In this document: positions 10,640 to 22,290 of the stretch, piece by piece
Layout: every line of letters starts with the position of its first letter
Position numbering within the stretch: the first letter of the stretch is position 1
Origin: Pieris napi
Lineage: Eukaryota; Arthropoda; Insecta; Lepidoptera; Pieridae
Length of the DNA: 64,000 bases
Assembly (NCBI RefSeq): GCF_905475465.1
Contig: NC_062245.1
Span: 1,860,001 to 1,924,000 of the forward strand
Direction: 5' to 3'
Notes under the pieces: generated by a model
What the model saw: only the letters and a program-made list of their open reading frames with translations
Databases searched by the model: none
What the model was told of the DNA's origin: nothing
Translations under genes and position numbers: made by a program

Positions 10640-13240
10640 GTTTTATTTAATTATTTTAATAGCACTGTAATTGCACGTATAAAGTAATTGTGATTAGCCA
10701 AACCATAGCGACACTCGATGGGTCTTATATATATAGTGGTGGACATATTTTAAACACTTCTTATGAATAAAGAAAGTATAACTTCGACGTACAAATTATC
10801 GTAAAATATATACACATTCTATATTTAATAATCATGGCATAATATAGCCACGCAAATAAAAACTCATTCAATGCATAAAATATAAAACATATCTTACTTT
10901 TAATTACAAAATGAGTCATACACATGTAGGATTTTGTTTTCTGTTACTGGCAGCTTCGACGCCTAATTAGAAACATTTTAAAAAAGAAACCATAGCTCGT
11001 TCTTTTTTTGAAATTAGAGATTAACATTTCTTTCTTGGCTTTTTCTACTTTGGCGGCAATTCAAAATTTGATCTGAATTTTATTTTGCTCAAAATGGGCA
11101 AAAATAATTTGGGTCTATCGGTTTCTTCACGTAGTCTTCACCGTACGAGCGAGTGTTTAATGCGCACATAGAAAGTCTATTAGTGCACAGCCGGGAATCG
11201 AACCTACGCGTAGCTACGGATGAGAAACGTCACTCCATGGTCTTACCTTCGTTTTTTCACTGACTTCTCAGTATATTATTATGTGCTATCGATGAAGATT
11301 TTTTGGACTTAACGTACGAAAGTATTTTTTTCGACCATACGATATTCATAAAAAAATTAAGATAGAAATGTATTTGGTATTTGGTTATGGTAGTAAATTT
11401 GTGTGTGTAATCATGTGTACGATACAAAAATAAATTTCGTGCATAAACTGAATCATGTCTCGTTGAATATCAAGTTGGGTGTATAAAAATTTGTATTCCA
11501 GTGTTATTAGTGTGTTCTCATTCATGTTTAGACTCCCCGTGCGACAAACTGTCAAGTACTGACGATATATGCGCTGTCGAGATAGTTACAGACTGAAATT
11601 AAATAGACTTTACTATGAACAATAGACAATTTCCATACTTACACATTTTTAACTGACTTCAAGAATATCAAAATTCATTTTTGTATTCTATATATAAGTA
11701 TATATAAGTATTTTTGGTGGATCATTTGATCATTTGATCGTGGTGTCAAATTATGGTCAGCTGCGCATACGCATGCTGGATTTTTATAATACATTGATTG
11801 ATATAGAGCAAGTTTTATTTTTATAGTTTTAAGGTAATACGTTTGAATAGCTTTTGTTTTGGACATGTTTATACATTTTGCGAACAATATAATTTTGTTG
11901 TAATTATTTTCAAAGCTTTGAAAGCTATATATATATATATCTCTAAACTACCACTCAAATTCGCTTCAAACTTACCGAGTTTCGATTCTCCTTAATCTAA
12001 ATTTAAGAACCCATCAACATAACGTTATCAAACTAAATTTGAATTCGAACCAATAATTTCTACGGAAGTTCTAAGCGTGTTCCAATTTTAATTACAATGA
12101 TATGCACCCTAAATTCGAAATTTGAAATGGGGGCACGTGCCTGCAATTAGAACGTGTGGATTTCATATAAATAAAATGTTTTATTGGAGAATTGCATACG
12201 CAATTATAGTATTGCACGTGTTTCATATTTCGTGCAGGTTTCTTCGCTATGTTCCATTTTCAAATGCAGCGCAAGGTACATTTTGTAATTTCACATTTTA
12301 TTTATTTTCTAAAAAGCAAGGGTGCTTTCTTAAAAACGATTTCGATGTATACTCTCTTGTTCAAGTGTTTTTACTTTGTAGTTTAGTATGTATTAGATGC
12401 CATTTTCGAGTTTAGAATTCTTTTGAATTCAATTCGATTTATGTAGTTTTAGAAGCGTAAGCTTTCTCCGGCTTATAATTCATTATTATGTTTTTAATTA
12501 ATAAATTAATATATTGAAATTATATTTTAAAAATCTTGATACTAATAATTTCTAGAAAATTTTAATGAGATTAACTTTATTTTTTAAAACACATTGTATG
12601 ATGATTGTACTAGAGATATCTAAATGAATGATGAAACTCAACAAGGTGTTGAAAGAGAGAAATCTAAGTTGGCTAGTAAAATAAAAAAAAACATCTATTT
12701 CTCTTTACTCCGTGATTAAAAACAAGCGGATGCCAATTTTATTTGGTCTATGGTCTATTTATTTTAAGTCTACGCTCATGCAGAATTTCTCGTAAATTGA
12801 CGTCGTTCGAGTTAATTAAGACTTCACTTTTTAGACTTGCGTCGTGGTCGCTAGTCGTGAGGAGACCGCCCATTGCTCAGCTCACTAACTGTTTTAAAGT
12901 AATTATGTACCGGGTAGGTACTAATATGATTTAAGAAAAATTCTATAGTTTATGTCTGATGAGTTAAACCAAACACATGCTACCGAATTATCTTCTCTCA
13001 AATTTATTTTTTTGTAAGTTCTAAAACTTGTATGAAATATTATACAAGAAAATATGGCATTACAAATTTTACACACATACACCTCAATTATATTAGAAAC
13101 CACGAAATTAAAATAACTAAAAAAGTATCAAATAATAACTGAAACTAAATAGAAACTTAAACCGCATTAAGAGCATGATAAACAAAATTACGGTAAGTTG
13201 GAAGCCTGTTGTAAAATATATCATTATTTAGTATATATAT
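10640..13240. other. AT-rich stretch, essentially featureless
   Basis: Apart from the SINE fragment at 11114-11246 I see no gene, RNA or recognisable repeat. The short open frames are random. Confidence 0.5.
11114..11246 (-). mobile_element. Metulj-like SINE fragment
   Basis: Reverse copy with CTTCACCGTACGAGCGAG, the tract GCGCACATAGAAAGTC and the complement B box GGAATCGAACC. Confidence 0.8.
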
Positions 13241-13244
13241 ACCT

Positions 13245-13642
13245 ACTGGCTGACCGGGCAAACGTCGTTTTGCCATGTACCTATATCATTTATAATAAAA
13301 AAATAGGGGTTGATCGTAGAGGGGTGAAAGTTAGGGGTTGTATGTATTTTTTAATGCTGTATCGTAACAAAATAAAAACAGAAAAAAATATCTAAAAATA
13401 AAAAAAGATATTTAGGGGTGGACTACCCTTAATATTTAGGGGGATTGAAAAATAGATGTTGTCCGATTCTCAGACATACCCAATATGCACACAAAATTTC
13501 ATGAGAATCGGTCAAGCCGTTTCGGAGGAGTTTAAACACCGCGATAAGAGAATTTTATATATTAGATTCATGAAAATCGGTCAAGCCGTTTCGGAGGAGT
13601 TTAACCACAAACACCGCGACACGAGAATTTTATATATTAGAT
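13245..13642 (-). mobile_element. Helitron-like non-autonomous element with duplicated 5' end
   Basis: Reverse copy of the family at 16986, 38363 and 47735. Its 3' end (here at the left) has the hairpin GGCAAACGTCGTTTTGCC next to a mutated CTAG (CTGG complement at 13246-13249). The 5' end is present twice in tandem: about 13500-13566 and 13569-13642. Confidence 0.75.
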
Positions 13643-14394
13643 ATCTGTACCAGTTGCATATGCGCTACAAGATCTCCTATCCGCCCGAGGTGATGTTTTA
13701 CAACCTTCTCTAGTACTGGTATATGCACCAGCCTCACAAAGGTAGTATGCAATAGCTACTCATTATACGTAGGTTGTGAAGAGACAAATTTATTATTATT
13801 ACAGTACTAAAACAAATCAAGTGGTTGCTACTATACTAAAGCTAACCTTTCTTAGGCCTTGTCTATATTTAAACGCTTTTTGACTGTACGATATCTCCAC
13901 GATATAATTGGACAAGCCATCCATACAGCTTATGATTTCCAGCTTGTTTTGGCGTAGAATGTTTGTCGTTTATAGAAAGTTTCATAGAAACTGAAAAATG
14001 TGAATGTGGATGTATTCTTTGGTTTAGCAAGCCTAGAATTAAAACACGGAAGTTTTTAATTATTTGATTGCCATTGCGGTTATGAACAACATAGATAATG
14101 TTTAAATTATTATATAAATAAGGTATCAGACCCAGAAACTCAAACTCATGCGTTCTCAATCTCTATAATGTAAATAATATTAAACAATGCTATTATAGAA
14201 ACTTTACGAATCAGAAAGCTCTCAATCAACAAAATGTACCGAAATTTCCGATCCAATATTTATATTCCATCAAACAATGAAGAGATTCATCGGGTTTTAA
14301 AACAAACTGTATAAAATCAATTTCAAAAATTGATAAAGTTTACAAATTGTTTATTTGCTAAACACTGAATAGTTGTACTGTATTTTTGAGTAAA

Positions 14395-14760
14395 TATCGA
14401 CTAAAAAATTTAGGGTTTTGGCAGAAATGGCTCACGGTGTCCTCTATATTCGCGGATTGTTTATCTTGAGATTTTAATTTGGATATTATGTAAATTTATA
14501 ATAAAACATAACTTCAAATCCGTTAAAAAAGTGTTTTTCTAAATACTAAGTTGTAGTTCGTTTAATGTTTAATTTCAGTTTTCTTTTTTTATCTATTCAA
14601 CTACTTACGTACCTACTTACTTACTTCTGTTTCGTACATTTTGTTTAATGTAAAGAACTTTAATCTGTTTTGGCTTTATGTATTGTCTAAGTGTTTTCTT
14701 TTTTATAATATGTATATGTGTAGCTGTAAGATCTAATATTATGAAAGAGAAAACGTCGCA
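14395..14760 (+). repeat. 366-bp direct repeat, copy 1
   Basis: Identical at every position to 15120-15485 (offset 725, no gaps). Starts TATCGACTAAAAAATT and ends AAAACGTCGCA. Contains a 52-bp segment (14489-14540) present inverted at 14917-14968. Confidence 0.97.
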
Positions 14761-15119
14761 TTTCTATAGAAATATAATTAATTTAAATACATTAAAACAA
14801 TTTTCCAAATTAAATATTCTTATACATTATAAAGTTCTCCGACCGCAACTGTCTGTATATTATGTATCGCTAGGACAAATACTAAGTTGTCTTTTATTGA
14901 CATAACTTTTAGACATAGAAAAACACTTTTTTAACGGATTTGAAGTTATGTTTTATTATAAATTTACAATTATTTTACATAATTTTAAATTTAACCGACG
15001 TTTCGCGTGCTTTACAGCGTGCGTGGTCACGGTGACTGAAGACAAAAGGTGTTGAATGTCAAAAAGTATCACAGCTGTAGAAAAAGTTGTGTTATCTGTA
15101 TTTATTTCCCCGGAGTTGG
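14761..15119. repeat. Spacer between the 366-bp repeats, with an inverted 52-bp copy
   Basis: 14917-14968 is the exact reverse complement of 14489-14540 and 15214-15265. The following part has CGACGTTTCGCGTGC and GTGGTCACGGTGACTG, which look like retroelement terminal sequence. No coding frame of note. Confidence 0.9.
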
Positions 15120-15485
15120 TATCGACTAAAAAATTTAGGGTTTTGGCAGAAATGGCTCACGGTGTCCTCTATATTCGCGGATTGTTTATCTTGAGATTTT
15201 AATTTGGATATTATGTAAATTTATAATAAAACATAACTTCAAATCCGTTAAAAAAGTGTTTTTCTAAATACTAAGTTGTAGTTCGTTTAATGTTTAATTT
15301 CAGTTTTCTTTTTTTATCTATTCAACTACTTACGTACCTACTTACTTACTTCTGTTTCGTACATTTTGTTTAATGTAAAGAACTTTAATCTGTTTTGGCT
15401 TTATGTATTGTCTAAGTGTTTTCTTTTTTATAATATGTATATGTGTAGCTGTAAGATCTAATATTATGAAAGAGAAAACGTCGCA
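15120..15485 (+). repeat. 366-bp direct repeat, copy 2
   Basis: Identical to 14395-14760. The pair could be pseudo-LTRs of a Penelope-like or other retroelement, a recent tandem duplication, or an assembly artefact. The ends lack the TG...CA of true LTRs. Confidence 0.97.
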
Positions 15486-16042
15486 AAATTTTATATGATC
15501 CAGACGGGCGAAGCTGTCGGAAGCTGGTATTATTTTAAAGAGCATCGTAAAAAATATGCATTTGGCTCTCAAGTTAGAGCCCTCACTTCCTATTGCCAAA
15601 ATCCTCATAGACAAGACATCGCTAACGGATGGACTGTCTTGGCAATGTCGCTTGGCAGATGATATCTCTGTATATGGAGCGGCTGTTTAACCTACATCCA
15701 GAGAATAGAAGGGAAATTAGGTTATAAAATTGTTTTTCGCTTGTTATCGCGCTTGTGGGATATTTTTATTAGTATTCTTCAGTCATACTCTTCTTTCTGA
15801 AGCTTTTATTTTTCTGCTCGCCAACTCACCATTAGACAGTATGTGAGTCGACTAAAACGTCACCATGTTCTAGAGCTAGAAGACCGGCAGTAGCTCTAGA
15901 CAGAAGATGAGTAGATGCTTCCAATGGGAAGTCACTCCACATGATAGCACCACAGAAAAAATTCGCTCATAGCCTTGGGGCTGATTGCAAATAAACGCAA
16001 AAAAAAAAAAAAAATTTCGCTGTTTGCCTTAAAAGCCTTTAC

Positions 16043-16176
16043 AGCTCAGCTCAGGCTGTTTACAGGTCAGCTCGGGCTGTTAGTAGCGCCGCATAACTTC
16101 CTCCAGTCTCCGCTGTCTTCGCCAAGCCTCTGTGCCTGGTTGATGGTAGACCTGTAAGGGCCTTTACTTGATCGGT
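16043..16176 (-). pseudogene. LINE ORF C-terminal fragment (INQAQRLGED type)
   Basis: The - strand reads WTDQVKALTG in one frame and INQAQRLGEDSGDWRKLC in another, then ATNSPS and a stop, resembling the extreme C-terminus of RTE-like ORFs (RW-D...RAQDR-WR). One frameshift. An A15 run at about 16000-16014 lies nearby. Confidence 0.5.
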
Positions 16177-16435
16177 CCAGCAAGTAGGGTATTTGCTTTG
16201 AAGTTTACTTTAAAATCGATTTTTGTTTAGGGTTTTGGTTTTTTTTTTGTTTAGTAATTGTTTTGTTTAATATTTGTTAGATCTCTTGTATGTCATGTTT
16301 GCCTATAACTCCTTGTCACATTTAAAATTGTATTTTTTGGTTATTTTACCTATGTGCCGAGTGTTGGTAAGTTTTTATCATTCATGTCGGAATCTCTGCA
16401 TAATAGTATAAATTGTTTAAAAATAATGATAGTAA

Positions 16436-16660
16436 ACTTTATTCAAGACAGAAATATGGTTGTGACAAAATCCTCCAATGTTGTGGGTAACAAGATTACA
16501 ATACTAAATTTTTAAGCAAGCATTCTTAGTGTCTAATACATGTAATCAAACAAAAGTCGTGTAAGACCTTAAGTATGTGTGAATGTATGAGAATGGGTGT
16601 AAGTGCGTGTATACTCTGTATTTGAAGATGTGGCTGAGAATAACAAGCGTGCGCTGCTCT
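16436..16660 (+). repeat. Interspersed repeat, uninterrupted copy
   Basis: AAACTTTATTCAAGACAG through CAAACAAAAGTCGTGTAAG to GTGTATACTC; partner of 9866-10260. Probably a non-coding mobile-element tail. Confidence 0.6.
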
Positions 16661-16985
16661 GTGTTAGTTTTTGGAACCTCAGAGTCATGCCTACATATGT
16701 AGTAAGGCCTCTATAGAATCGAAATCCAATTCGGCTAGCATACATTTTATGCGTTTTGTGGGTTTAACAGGGGGGCTGAAAAGTTCGTAGGCTAACATAG
16801 ATATTTTTTTTTATTCGAAGGTTGCATCCGCTCAAAATAGGCTTCAGTATCCGCGATTACCTCTTCATTAGCTCTTATTTCCATTCTGTACATATCACAT
16901 ATTATATCTTTGAATGGTTTTAATCTCCGGAACTACTACGATCGATTGTATTAAAGTTCGATTTTTTTAATAGTCCATATATCGA

Positions 16986-17299
16986 AGTATATAAAATTCT
17001 CGTGTCGCGGTGTTTGTGGTTAAACTCCTCCGAAACGGCTCGATCGATTCTCATGAAATTTTGTGTGCATATTGGGTATGTCTGAGAATCGGACAACATC
17101 TATTTTTCATCCTCCTAAATGTTAAGGGTAGTCCACCCCTAATTTTTTTTTTAAGTTTAGATAAAAAAAATATTCTTTATTTTTTATGATACAGCATTAA
17201 AAATACATACAACCCTTAATTTTCACCCCTCTACGATCAACCCCTATTTTTTATTATAAATGATATACATGGCAAAACGACGTTTGCCGGATCAGCTAG
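16986..17299 (+). mobile_element. Helitron-like non-autonomous element
   Basis: Starts near TATATAAAATTCTCGTGTCG and ends GGATCAGCTAG, preceded by the hairpin GGCAAAACGACGTTTGCC. The 3' hairpin plus CTAG end followed by T fits Helitrons; the 5' TC end is not clear. It encodes nothing. Confidence 0.75.
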
Positions 17300-17611
17300 T
17301 CGAAGTATAAAAAAGTACGATTACTTTATGTATGAACTGTTTTCTCTAAATTTCCCAATTCCATCTTTGTTTAGATTTCGACCGCATATTGACCGTTCTT
17401 ATTAGCTTTGAATTATTGATTTTTGCTTGTAACTAGGTAATCTTTGTAAATATGATTAGGAAGTTACGTAACTCAGAAGTTTGCTATTTATGTAATGAAT
17501 ATTGACGTGAAAATCGACGCCCATAGAGTAAGCCATTTATTATGATATAGAGACGTCAATTTAAGTGAAATAATATCTATGTTATATACCTTTACATCAG
17601 CGCAAAGGTTT

Positions 17612-17710
17612 TTAGTATATAAAAAGGGGCAAACGGGCTGGAGGCTCATCTGATGGTAAGTGATACGGACGCCCATAGACACTCACATTGGCAGAGGGCT
17701 CGCAAGTGTT
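17612..17710 (-). mobile_element. LINE 3' tail (same family as 3913-4170)
   Basis: Reverse copy from AAAGGGGCAAACGGGCTGG to GCAAGTGTTTGCCGGTC; tail only. Confidence 0.65.
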
Positions 17711-17999
17711 TGCCGGTCTTTTAAGAATTGAATTGAATTAGAAAACTACATCCTAGCTATGCTTTTATAGTCCATTAAAGAAAACCGTCTCCTAAGTCAT
17801 CCTGGAATGCGAGGGAGTGGCCAATCAAAGGACAAAGTATTATACTCAGAAAAACGACAAAAATTAAAAAAGAAATATTGCATGACTCTTACTACTCTAC
17901 TAACGAATTTATAAGTTTTAAACAATTGGACACACTTTAAAAAAATGTTTATTATGGAACATAAGATCACTTATTCCACGTGATTATATTATTAATCCC

Positions 18000-18390
18000 T
18001 ACTCATCGGCAAAGAAGACAAAGGGTGTAGGCCGAGAGAAAAAGCCGGCGTAAAAACCTCTCGGTACTCGTTTCAAGTAGCAAATCATCACACAAAATGA
18101 CTATGGCAAACAACTCTTATTTTAAAACAAATACTGCAAATTAATTAGAAGTAGCCTCTCTAGCACTAGTCTTAGGCCCTTTTATCAACTAGATAATCTT
18201 TAACTTTATAGTAAGCCTTTTTACACAGCTTTTCTTTAATACATTTCATAAATGTATTAAAAGGCAGAGATAAAAGAGCCTCTGGGATTTTATTAAAGAA
18301 AAGTATTATATTTTCCCGAATAAGAATGACTAACTTTAGATAGTCTAGTACGGAGAAATTGCAGCCTGCATTTGTTCCGAGTATTAACAA
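18000..18390 (-). pseudogene. LINE ORF2 C-terminal fragment (FFNKIPE type) with 3' tail
   Basis: The - strand frame 18172-18390 ends ILFFNKIPEALLSLPFNTF followed by KAYYKVKDYLVDKRA and a stop. The FNKIPE...KAYY..DYL.DK pattern is the normal end of a group of lepidopteran LINE reverse transcriptase proteins. The 3' tail (18000-18170) has CTCTCGGCCTACACCC. No upstream reverse transcriptase remains. Confidence 0.6.
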
Positions 18391-18745
18391 GCATATTCTA
18401 TAATTTATTGTTTACCACAGATTATATTGTAATGTATGAATTTCCTCTGTTTATGGATCGTCTGTGGACGAGCAAACGTTTTAGCTATGAGAGGGTAAGA
18501 CGTGTTTTCTTGTTTGTTCTCGTGTTAGCCGCTCGGCTAATGGTCGCGGCGTCGCCTTTGGTTTTATGCTTGGGGCGTGTACGCACTGTAATTTTATACT
18601 AACTTTCAAATTTAAGTGTTAGTTAAAAGAGTAGTTTTTGCATAAGACTTTGAACCACTACCACCACGCCTATGTTTTAATATGTGTGTAGTAGAGTTAC
18701 ATAGTATTACTGGATACAATTAATTAGTGCGTAAGAATTAGTTAA

Positions 18746-18842
18746 GAGCCGGCAACGCATTTGCGAGCCCCCTGGCAATGTGTGTCTATGGGCGGCAGTA
18801 TCACTTTACATCAGCTGAGCCTCCTGCCCCTGTTATAAAAAA
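18746..18842 (+). mobile_element. LINE 3' tail (same family)
   Basis: GAGCCGGCAACGCATTTGCG through TATGGGCGGCAGTATCAC to CTGCCCCTGTTATAAAAAAA. Confidence 0.65.
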
Positions 18843-19339
18843 ACATATGTATGCTAGTCTATCACTTACGGCTATGATTAAAAGTTTAACTAACATTAAA
18901 GTTAAAATAACATCTGTGAGTATTGTTGGATCTATTTAGGAACGAGAACTTTAAAGGTTATCGATCATTTTGTTCTAATAATACTGGATTAAACTGTGAT
19001 ACTATGACTATGATGTTATTTTCATATAAAAGGTGACAAATACCGGACTTTCTTTACGTTTTATCTGAACACCGTCTAAGTATATACAATATAAAATTAT
19101 GATGTAGTGTGGGTATACCCTAAAGCACAGCCTACTACTTTATCCCTTGTGCTAACTGTGAACACTCGGCGGGTTACGCCAACTTTTATTTTCGACCACC
19201 AACAGTTTTAAGATACATATTTACATAATATGTTATATAAATATCAGAATTTTTTTCTTTTTTATATAATTAATTAATCAGAGTCAATAAAAAGTGTGTT
19301 TTTTTTAATTCAGAGCTCGTTGAACCCCAGTCAAACAAT

Positions 19340-19556
19340 AAAAATAAATCAGTAGTGATTTTTAGGTCTGAGCCTCAGATTCTGTATCATGATCATTTTT
19401 GGGTCTAAGGCACGATGGTTTCCTTCACCGTTCGAGCGAATGTTAAATGCGCACATAGAAAAGAGTCCATTGGTGCGTGCACAGCCGAGGATTGAACCTA
19501 CAACCTTAGGTATAAGAGTCACACACTGAAGGCACAAGCCCAACACTGCTCATAAG
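19340..19556 (-). mobile_element. Metulj-like SINE
   Basis: Reverse copy from TTTTTAGGTCTGAGCCTCAG through CCTTCACCGTTCGAGCG to a diverged B box complement (GGATTGAACC). It ends near GCCCAACACTGCTC and has an internal deletion before TTTTTGGGTC. Confidence 0.85.
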
Positions 19557-19724
19557 CCAAACAATTAGCTTTTCTTTATATGTACTGACATAGGAAAACA
19601 TCGTAAGAAAATTAGTTCGTTTCATAATATTCATACTCATATTTATTTATTTGTTCAGATAAAATAATCCATCATTATGTTAGTATAATAGAGCGGTCAA
19701 TCACGACATGCTTAGACACCATTA

Positions 19725-20005
19725 TCTCTCCACACTCCCTTGTTCCTTGTAGAGAGGAGTTCAGAGGACTAAGTCCTACAGCTGAGTTTCATCATCGGAC
19801 GTCAAGGCAAAATACCATCCGTATCACCTCGACGTCCGTCGTTCCACAACTGAGCGTATTTAAAGGCAAATTTTGCCGCACACTACTATGTGAAACCAGC
19901 TGCCCACTGAAGTATTTCCGAACCAATTCGACTTCAAGAAAAGAGCGTATCAATGCTTAAAAGAACGGCAGCGCGGCGGTATCACTTGACATCAGGTGAT
20001 ACCGT
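19725..20005 (+). pseudogene. Non-LTR retrotransposon 3' end (same family)
   Basis: Contains GTATCACCTCGACGTCCGTC, AACCAGCTGCCCACTGAAG and CAATTCGACTTCAAGAAAAG, the reverse complements of which lie in 3913-4170, then a rearranged tail. The coding frame is broken. Confidence 0.65.
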
Positions 20006-21484
20006 CAATTCAACTACAACAACAATAGTACTTTGATTTAAGATTACTTATTGTGTTAAACACACACACAAAATTACAAATAGAAAGCCCCAAACCCACT
20101 AATTAGATAATATTTGCCAACGCAACTCCCATCTACAACTTACATTAGTTAATTACGAAATCTCAGAACAAGAAACTTATTTATATCACGAAAACAAATC
20201 TAAGACGAAACTAATTAACTGGTTGGAAACATGGCAGCCTTATTTACGCGATTACTTTAACACAACCACTATTTTCCGAGAATATTGCAGGGAGGTAACA
20301 TTTTCATAATTAGCTACGACTTTCGGGAAATGCAGCGCGGAATTGAGTTAGTTAAATTGCACCTTTTCAATGTATTTTTAAAGTGATGATTGCATGCTGT
20401 TTATATGGGTCGTACGTTATAATTTTATAAAGCCAAAAGTACGCTTATAGAAAAATACGGAACTGAATAAATTCAATATAGTATTGGAATGTTTTCAAAA
20501 TTTGTCACCGTGCCACATTACTTCTGCTAAACATAGGCTATATCGTATTTACTATTTAAAAAAAAATAGAATAAAATTATGTCAGCATTTAAAATTGTTA
20601 TTGAAAGTGTGAAATGGCTTTAAAAAGCGATATGGAGTAAAATAACCCATACGTAAATAATCATAAATACACAAAACGGTCACAGATTAGTCGTAATGGC
20701 GCAGCATGCTTTGCAAATAATGTCTGCATGACAATTGACGCACTAAAAACCTGACGTGTACACGGAACAGCATATGCGACGCCATCTTACGCGTTTTGGC
20801 GGGTTATTAAAAAAAGTTGCATAGACACTAATGAATAACGTGAAATGGTTAGGAGGTGCCCAATTTTGTTTTTGAATTGATTCCGATTTTGAAATCCTCC
20901 TACTTTAGCAAATCATAATTCTAAATTCAAAATCATTTATTCATAAAGGTAACAAAATGTACAGTATACAGTAAACACTTATGAACGTCAAAAAATAAAT
21001 ATATATGAAATGCTTCTAATCTAAATCCGGTAACACTACCATAATAAACTAACTTGTTCAATGATTGTTTACTGTGTATTCAATTCCAGGTAAACGTGGC
21101 CAATTTCCGTAAGGCTAAAAAAACACATCAATCAATCATACCATACCATTGGATAATATGTCAAGTAAAACCATTGCTAAAAGGATATGAAAACCACAGC
21201 ATTAACCACTAAACTTGATCGTTGCATCCAGAGGTGTAATATCTAAGCCCCTAAGTCTTAATTTTACGATACTGACGTCGTAAATTAATTATACGTCGAT
21301 TGAGCACTTGAATAAAACATAATGGAATTCTAAACAAAAACATCTATTCAAACATCAATGCTAGAAGCAACAAAATCAACCCTTCAATGCTGGCTATAAA
21401 ACTAAAATGCATAAAGAATTAAAGGATCAACTTGGCTCTAACAATACTTGAAAAACTCTACCTGAATATTTTATTTAACCAATC
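20006..21484. other. Non-coding stretch upstream of the promoter candidate
   Basis: Holds a diverged reverse piece (20925-21010) of the 27680-27905 repeat family; otherwise nothing recognisable. Confidence 0.45.
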
Positions 21485-21600
21485 ACACGTCTGAGCGGCC
21501 GTCGCCGCGGGAGGAATACATTCAAATTTCGAATTCGAACAGCGAACTTTGAATCTCCCACTCATTCAGGTTCGAGCGCGCGTGGCGGTTGCACGTCGCA
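21485..21600 (+). promoter_or_regulatory. Candidate TATA-less core promoter (initiator plus DPE-like box) for the host gene
   Basis: A GC-rich, CpG-rich island stands out in AT-rich surroundings (GC block about 21492-21513). At 21562-21567 the sequence TCATTC matches the arthropod initiator TCAKTY, with the A at 21564. At +28 to +33 (21591-21596) lies GCACGT, a 5 of 6 match to the DPE consensus RGWYVT at the required distance. No TATA box lies 25-30 bp upstream, as is usual for DPE promoters. Possible 5' splice donors are GTGAAG at 21624 and GTTAGT at 21714. The untranslated first exon of the gene coding from 29366 could start here. Assignment to that gene is inference. Confidence 0.4.
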
Positions 21601-22115
21601 CTGCACGAATAACGAGTTACGAAGTGAAGTGTTTGTGGCAGTGGTTTAATAAAAAAATCAATGTGTGCAAATCATGTGTTGGATATGTGTTTATGAATTG
21701 GATTTTGAAACAAGTTAGTATTTTTGGGTTTTGCTTGTTTCCTTACAATTTTAGGAAAACATATTTTTTGATATATTTTGCAACGTACACGATTGTTAAC
21801 ATTTAAATTGTTAAAACTAGGAATCTTGTTTGTGCACCTACTAAAGAGAAATCTAAACAATATTTGGTTTTTAGTTATAACATCTACGATTTAAACACTA
21901 AAAAGCAGTGGCAATATTAAAACTGAATATCAAAACAAAATTCAAAACACAATTAAGAATACTCTTAGTTCATCATGTCGCGGGAAAAAACTTGTGCAAA
22001 AATACTGCTTACAAACATAATCGAATTGATCAATAAGTTCCACCAGGGATAGAACGGTTAATACAATAAACTAATTCTATTATCGTATGTTTATTGTGTT
22101 AGTTATATTGCTGAC

Positions 22116-22290
22116 ATGTTTACTCTAAGTCAGCATTTGTGTAATTTCTATTGTTGCTAACGTAGGATTACTATTATTCTACTATTTTTGCTATAAATTT
22201 ATTTATTCCAAAAATAACATTTGTGTTATATTAATATTGTTGTATATGATTTGTAGTTTCATATTTTTGTGCATATATGTATGTTGTTAA
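22116..22290 (+). repeat. Interspersed repeat, copy 1
   Basis: ACATGTTTACTCTAAGTCAG through GCTAACGTAGGATTAC to GATTTGTAGTTTCAT; about 85% similar by eye to 25490-25668. Confidence 0.75.

Noticed and set aside
14980..15040. Hammerhead ribozyme, as known from Penelope-like elements (- strand CTGTAAAG...CGAAAC then GTC)
   Set aside because: The core reads CTGTAAA where CTGATGA is required, and the stem pairing is not convincing by eye. A covariance-model search would decide.
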